Positions 35,300 through 47,284 are shown, counted from the first letter of the stretch. The stretch is 64,000 bases of DNA from Aphrocallistes beatrix (GCA_963281255.1 OY725491.1:4638857-4702856); one strand, 5' to 3'. Notes: generated by a model from the letters alone, not told the origin. Translations and numbers: made by a program.

Positions 35300-35699
35300 T
35301 GAGAAATAAATAAAATTATCAAATCAAATCTTTTCTCGGAGATGACCGAGTTCTAATTGATTGTATGATAGTTATAATTATAATTTAATTTAGCCATTCT
35401 TTTGGTTGTATATTGTATGATTTAAGCAATTGTCCACAAACAATTGAACGTTTCCCTATAAATTCAGTCTTTCAGGGTTCTCTTAATGATATTAAGAGGA
35501 GTGCACTTGGGACACACTGTGTACCTACCCCCGAATTTATCGAGCGACATAGGCGTCGGAAATGGGCCCGCCGGCCCAAAGGCTCAGGGGTCGGCCCAAT
35601 CGATTCCGGGGCCGCTACATTCACGGCATAAATAAATATCACACACAATTCAAAACATAACTAAAACTCTATAGAAATTGACTATTATCATAATCTACT
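35300..35699. other. No definite gene
   Basis: A short GC-rich patch at 35540-35630 has a plus frame RHRRRKWARRPKGSG and partly mirrors the patch at 35760-35880. No splice context was found. Confidence 0.3.
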
Positions 35700-36203
35700 C
35701 TACTACACGGTTCTAGGATTTTGGGGATGTATCGGGTAAGCTTGTACCCAGTCAAGTAAGCCCTCCGGGCCTATCCGGCCCATAACCGACGATGCCAGGT
35801 AGAACCGGGCATAGTCCGGGTAGAGCCGGGGGTCATGCCGGATGGCCGGGTGGGTCCGACGCCTATGCTGGGCGACCAGTTCTAGGGTGGCCATTACGCT
35901 ACCAGTTTCGTTTAATCGTATTATGGTTCGAAATATAAGCTTTCTTCGTGTTGCTGGAATATTCAGAATTTTCATTATCTTCTTTTGATTTTTTCCATTT
36001 CTAAATAATTCTATTATCGTCGACCATTCGTACTCCATTGCTTGATTTATCATTCTACTGGTCAAAAGCTATATTATTCAATATCATTTTGATTCAAATA
36101 CTACATAAACCAATAAATTGAGAATTTTAATTGTTTTATCTCGATCACGTAAAATATGGTGCTCTATAAAGTTATGGGTCAGAACTTGTTGGTCACCCTG
36201 TAT
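35700..36203 (-). pseudogene. 5' end of a Tc1/mariner-type element with HTH fragment
   Basis: The minus strand starts at a terminus CAGGGTGACCAACAAGTTCT next to TA (36204-36205). An ATG-containing frame follows (MEYEWSTIIELFRNGKNQKK, then LNIPATRRKLIFRTIIRLNE and TGSV). This is the N-terminal helix-turn-helix of Tc1/mariner-superfamily transposases. After TGSV the sequence departs into unrelated GC-rich sequence (GPEGLLDWVQAYP). The catalytic domain is missing. Confidence 0.6.
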
Positions 36204-36209
36204 GCAGGA

Positions 36210-37300
36210 TGATGATGAGGAGCAGCAGGTGACGATGGGTGATTTGTATTAAATCAAGTTCAGTTATTTTGAATTCTCTATATTATGAACACATTCTTTG
36301 GCCCTCTGATGGTTCATAAGCGACTGACTGCAACTGACTACGACTGAATGTGTTTTTTATTTAATGTAGCTGTTTGCGGTACTCATTGCCTAATGATGAT
36401 AATGTAGCTAATTAACCGACTGACTGTATCTGTATGAATTCGCTACATTATCATCATTAGAATTTGAGCTCCACTAACAGCTACAATAAATACACAAGAT
36501 ACATCGGAGTCAGGGGTGGCGCCATGGTCTGCAATTGATCGACTTCTAAGCTTTGCAATTGATCAACTTTCCTGGTTTTCCTAAGGTCGTAGCAATTTAT
36601 TGATAACATTGCAATCGTTGCTTTTGTATTGATAGTAACATGAAGCTGTAAAAAATATACTGTTACTCTCAAAATACTCACTCTCACTTTCCCAATCATT
36701 CAAATCTAACAAATCCTAAAATCTCACTTAACTGATTCCTCACAATAATCTCAACTATATATACTATCACAATGTAATATCATTTCTTGACTAGGATACT
36801 GGATCAATTCTGGTTGCAATACAAGTAGCTGTGCCGCGAGTGCAAATAACCCACAATCGTTTTCTTGGATTTGTATTCGAGGGATGGTTACATCTAATTT
36901 CATTGAGTCAGTCCCATAAAGTAGGGTCAGCTGAGGTTCAAGTTTCACTGTATTATTTGATTGTTGTTGTACATATGATCAAAGAGTAATATTTGGTTCT
37001 TTTCGTTGTTGTAACTTGAACATATTCAATGGTATTTACCATTATAATTACTTTAGATGCTTGCCTTTTAGTGTCACATTTGAAAATCTCCTTTTCCAAA
37101 TATTAGCACAATAAAAGCTTATCATTAATTATACTCTAATCGCATTAATTAAAGTTTGACTGGTCACTTCTATAAGTAAAATGAAAGGACTTTTATAAAT
37201 TTAGTTGAAAGAGAACTGTGTCTTGCAATCTTGACATCGAATAACTAGGTAATTAATTTCTAAATTCTATTAAGATAACAAAGTATAATCAAATCGTAAA
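36210..37300. other. No gene seen
   Basis: AT-rich DNA. It includes two GCAATTGATC-type motifs near 36530-36565 like those at 15.6 kb. Confidence 0.35.
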
Positions 37301-37305
37301 AGTTG

Positions 37306-37362
37306 ACATTCGGTCAGTTGGGCCGATTTTAAACAGTAAACCTATTAAGCGGAGTCGACTGT
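37306..37362. mobile_element. End fragment of a TA-flanked MITE (AAGCGGAGTCGACTG type)
   Basis: Matches the end of the MITE at 43209-43393 (cctattaagcgga-tcgactgta). Only about 57 bp is present. Confidence 0.6.
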
Positions 37363-37380
37363 ATCTCAAATATAATAAAA

Positions 37381-37579
37381 CTCTCATCAAAAAAGACATC
37401 ACTCTGTTATGATGCCACCATTATGCATCAAAAATTTAAAAATAGACAAAATTTGTGATTTTGTGATGGTGATATCAATTATAGCAGTAAGATAGACGTA
37501 TTTAGAGATGTTATGTATCTTCTCTGGCGGACACAAAGTGCCCGCCAACCGCTCAGGGCAAGCAAGCGAAGCGCGCTTG
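37381..37579 (+). mobile_element. HINE1 copy, 3' part only
   Basis: Carries the CATCACTCTGTTATGA block, the cgga-cacaaagtg-ccgcc hairpin and the end GCGCGCTTG followed by T. Confidence 0.75.
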
Positions 37580-37626
37580 TATTAAATATAATAAAATCTT
37601 TATTTGATTAATCACACTTATTAATA

Positions 37627-38576
37627 CATGTTGTGTTTCATAATTATAAGCACTAGACTTTAACTTAATGTAGTATCAAACTTGTAATTAGAAAGAGTAT
37701 TATAATTTCAGTATAACCTCATGTATGTATTTTTTTACTATATATACATTGTTTTGAGTCACACTATCATACCATGTGATTACCCAGCATCTTTTCTAGA
37801 ATGCAAACTCATTCTTTGTCTCAGTTTTTTGTCAAAATTCCAACAACATTTTGCTATGGTATAGCAATGTTTTCTTCCATACCGCTTAATTTAGTTATAG
37901 AGATATCTAAGCATGTATATATCTTGTAGTTATGCATTTCTTAAGGATTTGTTCAAAGTATTCAGCAAGATATGGGTTCTGAAAGTCAGAATTAGGAGTG
38001 TTCAAGTGATTACCCTACAAAAATCAAATTTGTCGAGAAAAAAAATTTAATTTGAGAAAAAATAATTGTATTTATGGTCAATACCCACAAATAGCACTAA
38101 TTATTAGTTAAACCATTACTTTAAACAAGTTAAGTTCAAATTTGTGAATTTTATGGGCTAAATTCCACTTTTTACATTGTTAATCTTTGCGGGCCTCAAT
38201 CACACTCCTAATTCTGACTTTTAGAATCCATATCTTGCTGAATACTTTGAACAAATCCTTAAGAAATGCAACTACAAGATATATACATGCTTAGATATCT
38301 CTATAACTAAATTAAGCGGTATAGAAGAAAACATTGCTATACCATAGCAAAATGTTGTTGGAATTTTGACAAAAAACTGAGACAAAGAATGAGTTTGCAT
38401 TCTAGAAAAGATGCTGGGTAATCACATGGTATGATAGTGTGACTCAAAACAATGTACGTATATATAGTAAGAAAATACATACATGAAGTTATACTGAAAT
38501 TATAATACTCTTTCTAATTACAAGTTAGATACTACATTAAGTTAAAGTCTAGTGCCAATAATTATGAAACACACTG
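37627..38576. mobile_element. 950-bp foldback element with TA flanks
   Basis: Arms at about 37627-38010 and 38200-38576 are inverted copies at high identity (for example GGGTAATCACATGGTATGAT and its complement). The ends GTGTTTCATAATTAT are next to TA on both sides. Tc1/mariner-type MITE, no ORF. Confidence 0.8.
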
Positions 38577-38578
38577 TA

Positions 38579-39080
38579 CAAGTACTACTAGTAAGGTAAA
38601 ATATTGAAAGGTCATATACAAAATAAAATTCCTCACAATTGAGTAGGCGGAATGTAGTAATACTCATTTCACTTTCTAAAGAATTTTTTCACGTGATTCT
38701 TTTAAATTTGGACTAATTATTTATACAAGTACTAAATGTAGCTAGCAACAAGTTAGCTTGCATCTGATGCAGTGAATAAATCATGAATAGGAAGCAGTAT
38801 TCATAAAAAGCAAAAGTTAAAATGATATAATAATTGGAAGGATACAATACCTGGCAAATATTCGTCACCCTGACAAAGATTTGTAATTATAACAATTTGT
38901 GATATAGTACTATAATTATACTTGATATTTATAATGTGATTTTAAAAGAAGAAAGCGAAAAAATGAAACATCATAGAAAAAGTCTGCAACTGTAGAAAAT
39001 AAAGACTGTCTCATACACCTTATGTGTCAAAAGGCTCCCATACAATTATTTTTAGTGTGCTTCTTATATTATTATATTGG
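38579..39080. other. No gene seen
   Basis: AT-rich gap between two foldback elements. Confidence 0.3.
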
Positions 39081-39265
39081 ATCATAGCCTACTGTATATA
39101 AGGCCTCACAGTAACTTGCGGATTTGGGACTAGGGATGCGGAGGAAGACCGTTGAACTAATACATGAGCTGCCTTAAATCATTTACAAAGCACAATAGAG
39201 CTTAGGAATGTATTATCAGCATATATAAATATGGTGTCAAAGTACCCATATCCGTTGTTCAATGG
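39081..39265. mobile_element. Truncated CATAGCCTAC foldback, left arm only
   Basis: Starts CATAGCCTACTGTATATAAG and follows the arm of the elements at 17325 and 19161 for about 185 bp, then stops. Confidence 0.75.
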
Positions 39266-40065
39266 CAGAATTGAAATTTTTTATAAGGACCGTAAACCGG
39301 GTCTATAATCGTGTGTGCTGACCACAGTATTATATTAATAACACAGCAACCAACATACCAGTCGAAGCATAATCCTGCAACGAATTCATTAAACGAATTG
39401 AAAATACTTTGTCTTTGTTACCTTTTGACATATAAAGTTGGGCCTGGAACATATTGAACGCCCTAAGTATATATAACTATTAAAATATTTGTTAGTTATA
39501 GTTTTATAGTAATGGTCCTGCAATTTAGTTAATTCTTTTCAATTATCATTAGAAAATCTGTTAAGTGATAAAAGATCTGATTTGGCTTTACGTAAAGTAT
39601 TGGCACTCCTTATTTTATTAAAATTTCCATAATCCAAGGCCAATCCTTATTGTTGGAAGACAAAAATTGATCATAAAATATTTACTTGCAGGCATTCTGG
39701 TAAGATCTGAGGCTACTTGAAGTCTCTCAGTTTTAGATAAATGTCTAGCATAGGAAATTTTGCCATCATGGTGCTCACTAGACAATGTCCCAATCGCAGT
39801 ATATTCTACATTAATGTGATCAACTTTATAGATTAGAGAGTTTTCCTTAATTCTAAATCTAAATTCAAGACAATTACTAAATTTGCATTGAGCCTTTGCT
39901 CTAAAAAACAGCAGTTTTGTTTCCTACTACCAAATTTATTGAATCTTTTATATTTAGAGCACAAGACACAAACAAAAAGATCAAATTTTGAAGTAAATAG
40001 ATTTCTCCAATCCTTTAAAAATGTAGATTCGTCCCTGCTCACCTCGGTAATTGGATTTCAGTCAT
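39266..40065. other. No definite gene
   Basis: AT-rich. A weak minus frame at 39833-40042 may be the frameshifted continuation of the ORF at 40066-40437. Confidence 0.3.
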
Positions 40066-40437
40066 CTAAATTAACATAAAAGTACCATCTATTACATTTT
40101 CAGATGCTTTAGAATCAATTACTTCTTTATCCACAAAATTTAATTCATGCGTTTCGGAATCAATACAGTCCATAGCATCTAATTCAGAAATAGGAATAAC
40201 TCCTGTTTCTGAATTTGCTACAATGGAATCTACTGAACAAGAAGGAAGATCACGAGATTGTTCAACAACAGTCTCGTGATCTTCCTTACTCAGTTTACTA
40301 ATAATCGATTCATGAAAAGATTTTAGAATTTCTACATTTTCACGGGTTGATTGAATAAAATCAACATATAAATATAGTTGTTTGGGATTAATAATAATAA
40401 TATGCAAGTGTTCCCAAACAGATCTAATAATTTGCAT
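40066..40437 (-). CDS. Hypothetical 123-residue acidic protein
   Basis: An ATG at 40437 (MQIIRSVWEHLHIIIINPKQ) opens a frame of 123 codons. The first third is hydrophobic and helical; the rest is acidic and Ser-rich (SELDAMDCIDSETHELNFVD). No known domain is recognised. It may be a fragment of a transposon protein, since a further minus frame continues below 40042 in another phase. Codon content is AT-rich like the surrounding DNA. Confidence 0.35.
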   Translation of the reverse strand: MQIIRSVWEHLHIIIINPKQLYLYVDFIQSTRENVEILKSFHESIISKLSKEDHETVVEQSRDLPSCSVDSIVANSETGVIPISELDAMDCIDSETHELNFVDKEVIDSKASENVIDGTFMLI

Positions 40438-40439
40438 TT

Positions 40440-41912
40440 TATATTATTTTAAATTATCCATGCTTCTAATAAAAGACCATCATTTCTCCTTATAAATTTA
40501 TATTCTTCCAACTCTAACATAAAGTAAACGAAATTATTACAATATTCATAAGTTTCATTGGTCAGTAAAATGAAATTTTCTTCACTTAGCGGGAGAATGC
40601 AATGTGCTTAATTCCTGCTTAGTTGCAGTAGTATCCTTTACGTGTTAAGTGTGGTGTAATTAGTATTCATTGGTATGTGTAGTATATACTCGTAGTTGAA
40701 TACTATTGCTGATGCTAGTGCTGGAGTTAATGTAGTTCGTTGTAGGTTGGAAGTTGGGTATTGTCAGTTGGATATGGCAATTGGAAGTTGGGGATTGTTT
40801 GTAAGTAGGTTGTTTTGAGTTTCTGTTGTAAATCTGCCAATTATAAAAAGTTGCAAATTGTCGCAAATGGTAAAAAAAGAATTATATAAAACAGCGGGCG
40901 GTAATGGTGAGTAGAAAACGGTGGACATTTTATGATGAGGCAACATATCCAGGAACCGGTATTGAGTGTTTCTTTTTGGTTGAGACAGCATATCTGAGGA
41001 GGGCGAGCGTCCGTTTTTGTTTAAAGTGGTTGATGGTAGGAATTTAGGGCGGGGATTGTAGAAGGGTTTAAATACCGTAAGTCACATGTCACTCAATCCC
41101 TGAGCTGTTTTGCTAAAATTGAGAGAATTTTAATGTCAACAGAAATTTGAGTTTAAAATAGTGAAAAGTCTATATATGATCGAAAAAAATCACTGTGGCA
41201 ATTTTGATATGAATTATTTACCCAATCCAATGAGGTCGAGTTTGCAAAAATAGTTTGCTAGTACTTTTTAGTTATAATTAAAGGAATCAAAGTGGCACAA
41301 TACTGTAGAAGTGTGTCATAAATTTCTTTTTTTAGTTTCCATTTTAATTGAGTTGGGGTAAGACTGGACATTTTAAGTTGTACTCACGAATTTTATCTAC
41401 CAAATATATTTGCTTTACAGCATCCAGAAAATAATGCAGTTGTTTCTAATATTGAGTGATAGTATTATTTTTCATTAAGACTCTCGTAATTAGCTTCTTT
41501 GGTTCGATTCTAGTTCCTATCTCTATTTGCGTCCGAATGCCTACGAGTTGTATCCACTCTGTCTCTGTCAACTCATTTACTATCAAGCGAATGAACGAGT
41601 GAATGGGTGAGTTTGATGTGAGATGACCAGGGTATTATATATAGCCCTCCAAAGATCCACTCCTCATCTCAACTCATAAATTTTCATTTGCCTAATCGAT
41701 AGATAAATTTATAATATTAGGTCAGTGGTAATATTCCAATTGTCACGCTTCTAAACACTTTAGGGCTTAAAATCATATGCCTAAATAGCATCTCCCGCCC
41801 CTAATAATCGCTTGGAGAAGGCCAAGGTAGGCTTCAAGTACAATTGTATTTAAGTACATGTTTTTAGTACTTGTTCTTAAAATATTTTGCCAATTGCATT
41901 TTATATTAGTAT
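40440..41912. other. No gene seen
   Basis: AT-rich. Short TTGGAAGTTGGGTATTG-type subrepeats lie at 40740-40800. Confidence 0.35.
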
Positions 41913-41915
41913 ATA

Positions 41916-42040
41916 CAGTAGTAGCTCGATAATCTGACATTGCTTCATATCCCAATCTGTTTTGTACTATGCAGTTTGTACTGGATAATCCGTCATTTTT
42001 TTCGTTTCCCAACGTGTGTCGGATTATGTAGGTTCTACTG
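41916..42040. mobile_element. 125-bp TA-flanked MITE
   Basis: Ends CAGTAGTAGCTCGATAATC and GGATTATGTAGGTTCTACTG are imperfect inverted repeats with TA on both sides. Pogo/Tigger-type ends. Confidence 0.7.
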
Positions 42041-42042
42041 TA

Positions 42043-42540
42043 TATCCAACATATTTATATTTACCGCAAGAGAATATAGTTAGTATTAACAACAGTGTCG
42101 AATACTAATCAATGATCTAGCTTTTTGTTGATAACTACGATAAATACTGTGCTTCCAGCCATTGACCTGTCCTACAACATGTTGTAGGGATCTCATCTAC
42201 ATTGCTAGGTTGAATAAATGTGGATCGAATTCTATCCAATATTTCAGGAGTATAAGAATTGAAATGGACTAATTTCCAATTTCTTAGTTGAGGATACTCT
42301 GCAACTGTGTTATCATGAACGGCTCTAGGTACTTACTTGATTGCTTGACCGCACTTAATTCATTTATTTCGTATCTGGCACCATAGTTTTACTTTTTTCT
42401 TACATTTATCTATAGAAATTTTTATTTCTTTTACATCACTACATATATACATATTACATATTACTCGAGATGAATTGCTCTTAAACTCGATTTTACCCGA
42501 ACAAAGTATTATTCCTAGAAAGATACTCAGTGATAGAAAC
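42043..42540. other. No gene seen
   Basis: AT-rich gap downstream, on the minus strand, of the exon at 42642-42836. Confidence 0.3.
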
Positions 42541-42544
42541 AGAG

Positions 42545-42618
42545 AAAAAAGTGTGTGTGTGTGTGTGTGTGTGTGTAACATCAATCGAGTAAACATTAAT
42601 CGAGTTTTAATAGTAAGA
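42545..42618 (-). mobile_element. HINE1 5'-end fragment next to a (GT)n tract
   Basis: Minus strand starts TCTTACTATTAAAACTCGAT like HINE1 and runs into a (GT)n/(CA)n microsatellite at about 42549-42577. It lies in the intron after the exon at 42642-42836. Confidence 0.6.
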
Positions 42619-42641
42619 TAGAAATTTGACGAAACACTAAC

Positions 42642-42836
42642 CTTATCCCAAGGGAGTGTTTCGTCGGCAATTGGAGTAGATACTGTCGTTTCCTTCGATC
42701 GGTCCTCTAGAATTGATTCCTTCAGGGTTTGGGAAAGGGAGGACGAAATTGTACTAAGTCCACCCTCCTCTAGCAAAAAGACTGGATTAAAGCTTGAAAG
42801 GTTTGGTCTAGGTATGAGTGTAAACTCATCTGATCT
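42642..42836 (-). CDS. Probable internal exon of an unrecognised Ser/Thr/Glu-rich protein
   Basis: A minus-strand frame stays open for 65 codons (SDEFTLIPRPNLSSFNPVFL, LLEEGGLSTISSSLSQTL and on to ETLPWDK). It ends at a good donor, GATAAG|GTTAGTG. The upstream boundary is a plausible acceptor TCTCTATAG. GC content and codon use are higher than in the flanks. The peptide is rich in S, T and E with a Trp near its end and looks like a disordered or regulatory region. Neighbouring exons were not identified. The following intron has collected a HINE1 fragment and a microsatellite. Confidence 0.45.
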
Positions 42837-43208
42837 CTATAGAGATCGGTTCGTTTCGTGGGTACTGGTATCGTTCAGACATTCGGGTGTTCTTTTGGCA
42901 ATTCTTTGGAGAAGTGGTACATTGTTTGTTACTTTTCAGTGTGGCGGGCGCAAATGTTTTGCATTTTGCATACAGTGAATATGGAGAAGTAGAGTCCGGT
43001 CATTTGTGTTTCTGTCAGTACAATAATAATCACACTGAAAAATATTTGTTATTCATGTGCTTCTATATTTTATATTGGCTATGTGATCGAATATAATTAA
43101 GACTTAAAAGAATATTCGTTTCGAAACGAACGAACATCCGTTTGTTTCATTCATATAAAGTGTCAATGGATGTAAATTGATGCATCATAGTATTGTTATA
43201 ATGTCATA

Positions 43209-43393
43209 CAGTTGACTCCGCTTAGTAGAGTCACATCGGTCAGAGGACATTTTGCCCCGATTAAGTGGAGAATCCTATTAACCGAAAATATTTTGTATTA
43301 GCTTTTATGTGCGAGAGCTATTCCAGTCCTGCTAAAAGTGTCCCGGATAAGCGGTCGACCCGAAACAGTGACCCTATTAAGCGGAATCGACTG
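43209..43393. mobile_element. 185-bp TA-flanked MITE (Tigger/pogo-like)
   Basis: Ends CAGTTGACTCCGCTTAGTAG and TATTAAGCGGAATCGACTG lie between TA dinucleotides (43207-43208, 43394-43395). A sister copy is at 60215-60398. Confidence 0.8.
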
Positions 43394-43395
43394 TA

Positions 43396-44024
43396 TTTGC
43401 AAATTTTCCTTATTTTCTTCCCAAACCTATTTGTATGTTTTTGAAGTGGTGTATTTTTTGTATTTCATTTTATCAATTATTACCTCTTTATAGATATCTA
43501 TCACGAGACGAACACAAAGGATTAGTTGGAAATTGTTAGATCATTCTTCAGATTGGGCAACACATAGCAATCTCATAAATTACTCACTTTGAGATTACTT
43601 GCTTTATTGCGATCTCAGAGTATTCCCAAAGGACTATAAAAATTATATGAACAGTGACCGAACATGCAACAAATGGATTTGTTGCTACAAAAATCAAGAC
43701 AATCTGACAAGATTCACAGATTTTACCCAGAAATTGAATTATATAATATTATTCTCGATCATAGCATTCTCATACACTAAGGCAATGGCACAAGCTATAT
43801 TTAACAACGGAGTTGGGTACTCTGAAATATTGTTTGTATATACTAAGGTACTAGTAATACATTCCTAAGATCTGCATAGAAAACATTCTATTCCAAATAT
43901 TGCGAAATCACATTACTCTACTATTTCAGTCTTGGTCAAAAAATTAAGCTTGTGCCATTACTTGAAATTATTAGAAGACTATCGCTTGATAATGTTTATA
44001 CGTGTGTGTTATATATATACTACT
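43396..44024. other. No gene seen
   Basis: About 60 bp at 43800-43865 resemble the arm of the palindrome at 17815-18906. Nothing else stands out. Confidence 0.3.
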
Positions 44025-44032
44025 ACCTAGAT

Positions 44033-44446
44033 CAGGGGTTTTCAACCTTTTTACTGCTGTGGCCCACCTAGCGTACTACAGAAAAAACCGTGGCCCACTA
44101 CATTACTGTGACATTTCGTATCCAAATTCTACATCAAATATTAACTCTAGCCTATTATCTAATGAAGCCACATGCTATGTTCACTTTTAAGAGGCCATAT
44201 CCACTGTAATTTGGACATTTGGGACAAGATTAGGTGTTCACGTTTCACTTTTCAGAGGTGTTCACAAGTTGGAGGTTAAATAATATGTAACAGAATGGAA
44301 AAATTTGGGCCCGAGAAAAAGTGTTCATGTTTTGGAGTTGTTCATCTTTTAGAGGTGTTCACTTTTGGAGATTATACTGTATTATTAGATCACCAGGCCG
44401 TGGCCCACTGAAAAGAAGTCCGTGGCCCACTGGTTGAAAAACACTG
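44033..44446. mobile_element. hAT-type element, 414 bp, with 8-bp duplication
   Basis: Ends CAGGGGTTTTCAACC and GGTTGAAAAACACTG, flanked by ACCTAGAT at 44025-44032 and 44447-44454. GTGGCCCAC repeats lie near both ends. Non-autonomous. Confidence 0.9.
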
Positions 44447-44455
44447 ACCTAGATA

Positions 44456-45028
44456 CACTACCCAGACAAAATTATTTGTACACTTCAATATTTCACGTGC
44501 ATTTAACCCCAGATTATCGAAAACTCGATATCGCGGATGTCATTTTCAATGGGAAAGAAGCCATAAAGTTGTACCACTGTGGTACATTTCGGTAGTCTTA
44601 GGTTAACGCTAAAATTGTCTTTCATGAAGATCAAAACTCCTAAATGGTAAGTGATACAACGAATCGGATTTCAAATTCGAAATCTGCGAATTCGAATTAG
44701 TTATTGTAGAATATTTCTAATCAATTATTAATTCCTAAAGTTTTCAAATTATCAATCATCGTCACCTTGTGCCACATATGTCGCTATTTACCACTATTCA
44801 TGATGATGATGTACCTCTTGTGCCACAGGTTGATAATTTTACGTATTGGGTAGAGCAATTTATTAGAAATCTTCAACTATTACTAATTCGAATGTGTAGA
44901 TTTCGAATCTTAAATGAGACTCTTAGTATCTCTTAGAGTTTGAATACATTTCCCTTCATGAAAAGATCCAATTTAGTACTATTTTTATGGGAAATAATAT
45001 AGTGTACAATACTTTTGTCCGGTTAGTG
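44456..45028. mobile_element. 573-bp palindromic Tc1/mariner-type MITE
   Basis: Ends CACTACCCAGACAAAATTAT and the inverted counterpart ACTTTTGTCCGGTTAGTG lie next to TA on both sides. The left TA is the border of the preceding hAT element, so the two insertions abut. Confidence 0.75.
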
Positions 45029-45030
45029 TA

Positions 45031-46403
45031 TTTCAGTTATGAGCAAATTTAGATGACAAACATTGGGAAAAATCCAGTATAAGTGGCATATCTTTTTATT
45101 AAAAAGCATTCAACTAAACACCTTCAGAATACTTGTTCACATCGATTCTTAATTATTTAAACCCTTCAATGAATTTATTTTACGATTTTCTATTTTTTTT
45201 TCTCAAAATTTATTTCCAAACCATTTTCAATTAGAAAATTCCAAAAATCACCGTTTATATCCTAAACTTGTCTTAAATTGTCACCTTATATCATTGATAG
45301 GATTCTAAATCAATGGTCTTGACCTTGAGAGCCGAACTTCGTGAATTTTTGATCAGTTGAGGTGTGATCTAGTGGGATGAAATATTACATTAATCATTTT
45401 TATATTCTGTAATTGATTCATAATACTTAAATAATATTATTACTTTTGATTTATGTAACGGTAATCTTCGATAAGAACAAGTATTTTTAAATTAAATCAT
45501 AAAATGTACCTGGATATGAGTTGTTTATTGAGATAAAAAATATTATTTACGAGACAACGAAATATATCTATCATTGCAAATAAATTGATGAATACAGGCC
45601 ATTGGGAATGCAAAATAATTAAGATAATCCTCTCTATTTTTTATTAAAGAGAAGTATCGGATATTCAATCTATTTATATATGCATAATATGTACAGTACA
45701 TTAACAAATTTTGTTGCAGAACTTTTGAGACATCCTGTATACCACTAATCATAGCGAATACAGTGTGCTTACAAATGATAAAAAGTTCAGTCTACTATAA
45801 CAAACTATCCAAAAACTGTCCGAGATTATACATACTTAGTATCACAGCTTACCTTGGAATATCCTGATGAGACGACTGTAGTAGAAAGCTGGAGGCAAAC
45901 TGAGGTGTATTTTTGTAACTACATTGTAGTACACGCATTCTTTTTTTCAATAACGATACTCGTGCATATTGTCATTTCTGTTCAAAACTGATTTAATCTA
46001 CGAATAGTTAAATAAAACTTGAAAAATCAATCAATTTAAGATCGAAAATACGATCTTTGGAATTTACATACACCCAACATGTCAATGGCTGAAAGCTAAT
46101 TTCTAATATATTTTAAAGATTTGTTTACTTTATTCATCTATTACGTATAAGCAAAGGTACTAAAAAAATAATTTATTAGGTATGGCTCCGAATGGTGCTG
46201 TTCGACCTATTTTCAGAGCAAACAGAAAAGCATTTGAGATAGAAAAAGGATAAACTGAAATCTAATCAAACACTAAATAGAACAAACGAATAAAAAGACT
46301 TATAGAGATGTAAATATTTGAAGCCCATAATCATTGTTTGTTGACACAGTAACTAATTTTAGATGTCGAATCAGAGCTAATCCTTTCGGAAGAATAAACA
46401 TTC
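45031..46403. other. No gene seen; 3' flank of the NHL gene at its end
   Basis: AT-rich. On the minus strand AATAAA at 46172-46177 is a possible polyadenylation signal for the NHL gene, about 230 nt past its stop. Confidence 0.35.
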
Positions 46404-47204
46404 CTACTCGATGTCCACGTTCACTCCTAGGGTGTGAAGGAGAACTCCATCATTTGAGAATATTTTGATCTTGTGAACTGTTTCATCGCTTATAATTAAT
46501 CTGTTTGTACCATCGAGACAAAAGAAGAATGGCGAATATATCTGCATTCCATCACCATTTGTAATTAGAGAGCGTACCTTGTGTCCAGTATAAGTAAACA
46601 CGTGTACACAAGAAGAATCCTTTGAACTTAGAACGTAGATCTCTTTGGTCGTTAATTTTACGTCTTGAGGTCTGTGCATAGATTGATGTGTTATCACTTT
46701 AATCGGGTGTAGGGAGCTATCTAAGATTTTAATCCTGTCGTTATTACTATCAGCTATGTATACATCTCCGTTGGTAGAGACAGAGAGTTGGTGGGGTTCA
46801 TCAAACTGTCTGATACCAGACCCTCTGCTCCCTATTCCATCCACCAGACGGAAGTGAGACTCTATCTTTAATAAGTGGAACACAGCGTGTACAATCCCGT
46901 CAGTGACATACACGTTGTCTCCGTGTATAGCAATACCCCATAATGACTTCATACGCTCGTGAGTGTAGTTATTTAAGAAGTCTCCCGATTCGGAAAATAT
47001 TGAAACTCTCGCGAAATTATGAAATAAACCACCCTCAGCGATATATATATCGTTCGTCGCTGGATCAATAGCAACACAACGAGGATAATAAAGATTACCA
47101 GGAGCAAAGCCTGTGCGGGCACACGCAACCACGTGGTTGAAGCCTTCATTGATGTCAACTTCAACTGGATCCAAGGGCTGTGGAGGTGGAAATGCTACGG
47201 CCAT
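46404..47204 (-). CDS. NHL-repeat beta-propeller protein without RING or B-box
   Basis: A single intact exon; the ATG at 47204 gives MAVAFPPPQPLDPVEVD, 266 residues. An in-frame TTG nine bases upstream is unlikely to be used in an animal. After a short Pro-rich N-terminus come about five NHL-type blades, seen as P-x-x-V/L-A/S-V-x-x-x-G/N-D/E-I-Y-I/V-A-D/E patterns: YPRCVAIDPATNDIYIAEGG, SLWGIAIHGDNVYVTDG, EPHQLSVSTNGDVYIADSNN with DRIKILD, RPQDVKLTTKEIYVLSS, and FFCLDGTNRLIISDETVHKI. NHL propellers bind RNA or proteins; in TRIM-NHL proteins they follow RING, B-box and coiled-coil domains, none of which is present. There is no signal peptide or membrane segment, so it is probably cytosolic. 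A TATATAA-type box lies about 70 nt upstream. Partner unknown. Confidence 0.8.
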   Translation of the reverse strand: MAVAFPPPQPLDPVEVDINEGFNHVVACARTGFAPGNLYYPRCVAIDPATNDIYIAEGGLFHNFARVSIFSESGDFLNNYTHERMKSLWGIAIHGDNVYVTDGIVHAVFHLLKIESHFRLVDGIGSRGSGIRQFDEPHQLSVSTNGDVYIADSNNDRIKILDSSLHPIKVITHQSMHRPQDVKLTTKEIYVLSSKDSSCVHVFTYTGHKVRSLITNGDGMQIYSPFFFCLDGTNRLIISDETVHKIKIFSNDGVLLHTLGVNVDIE

Positions 47205-47270
47205 TCTAATCAACTTGGAAGATTGCTAATATAGGATAGTATTGTGAATGAACAGAAACTTCGGTAGGTC

Positions 47271-47280
47271 AATTTATATA
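47271..47280 (-). promoter_or_regulatory. TATA-like box of the NHL gene
   Basis: TTATATAAAT-type sequence on the minus strand about 70 nt upstream of the ATG. Confidence 0.4.
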
Positions 47281-47284
47281 AGGA

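Noticed and set aside
42887..43096. Plus-strand frame that looks like a signal peptide
   Set aside because: It lacks an ATG start, overlaps the region upstream of a minus-strand exon, and has no further exon.
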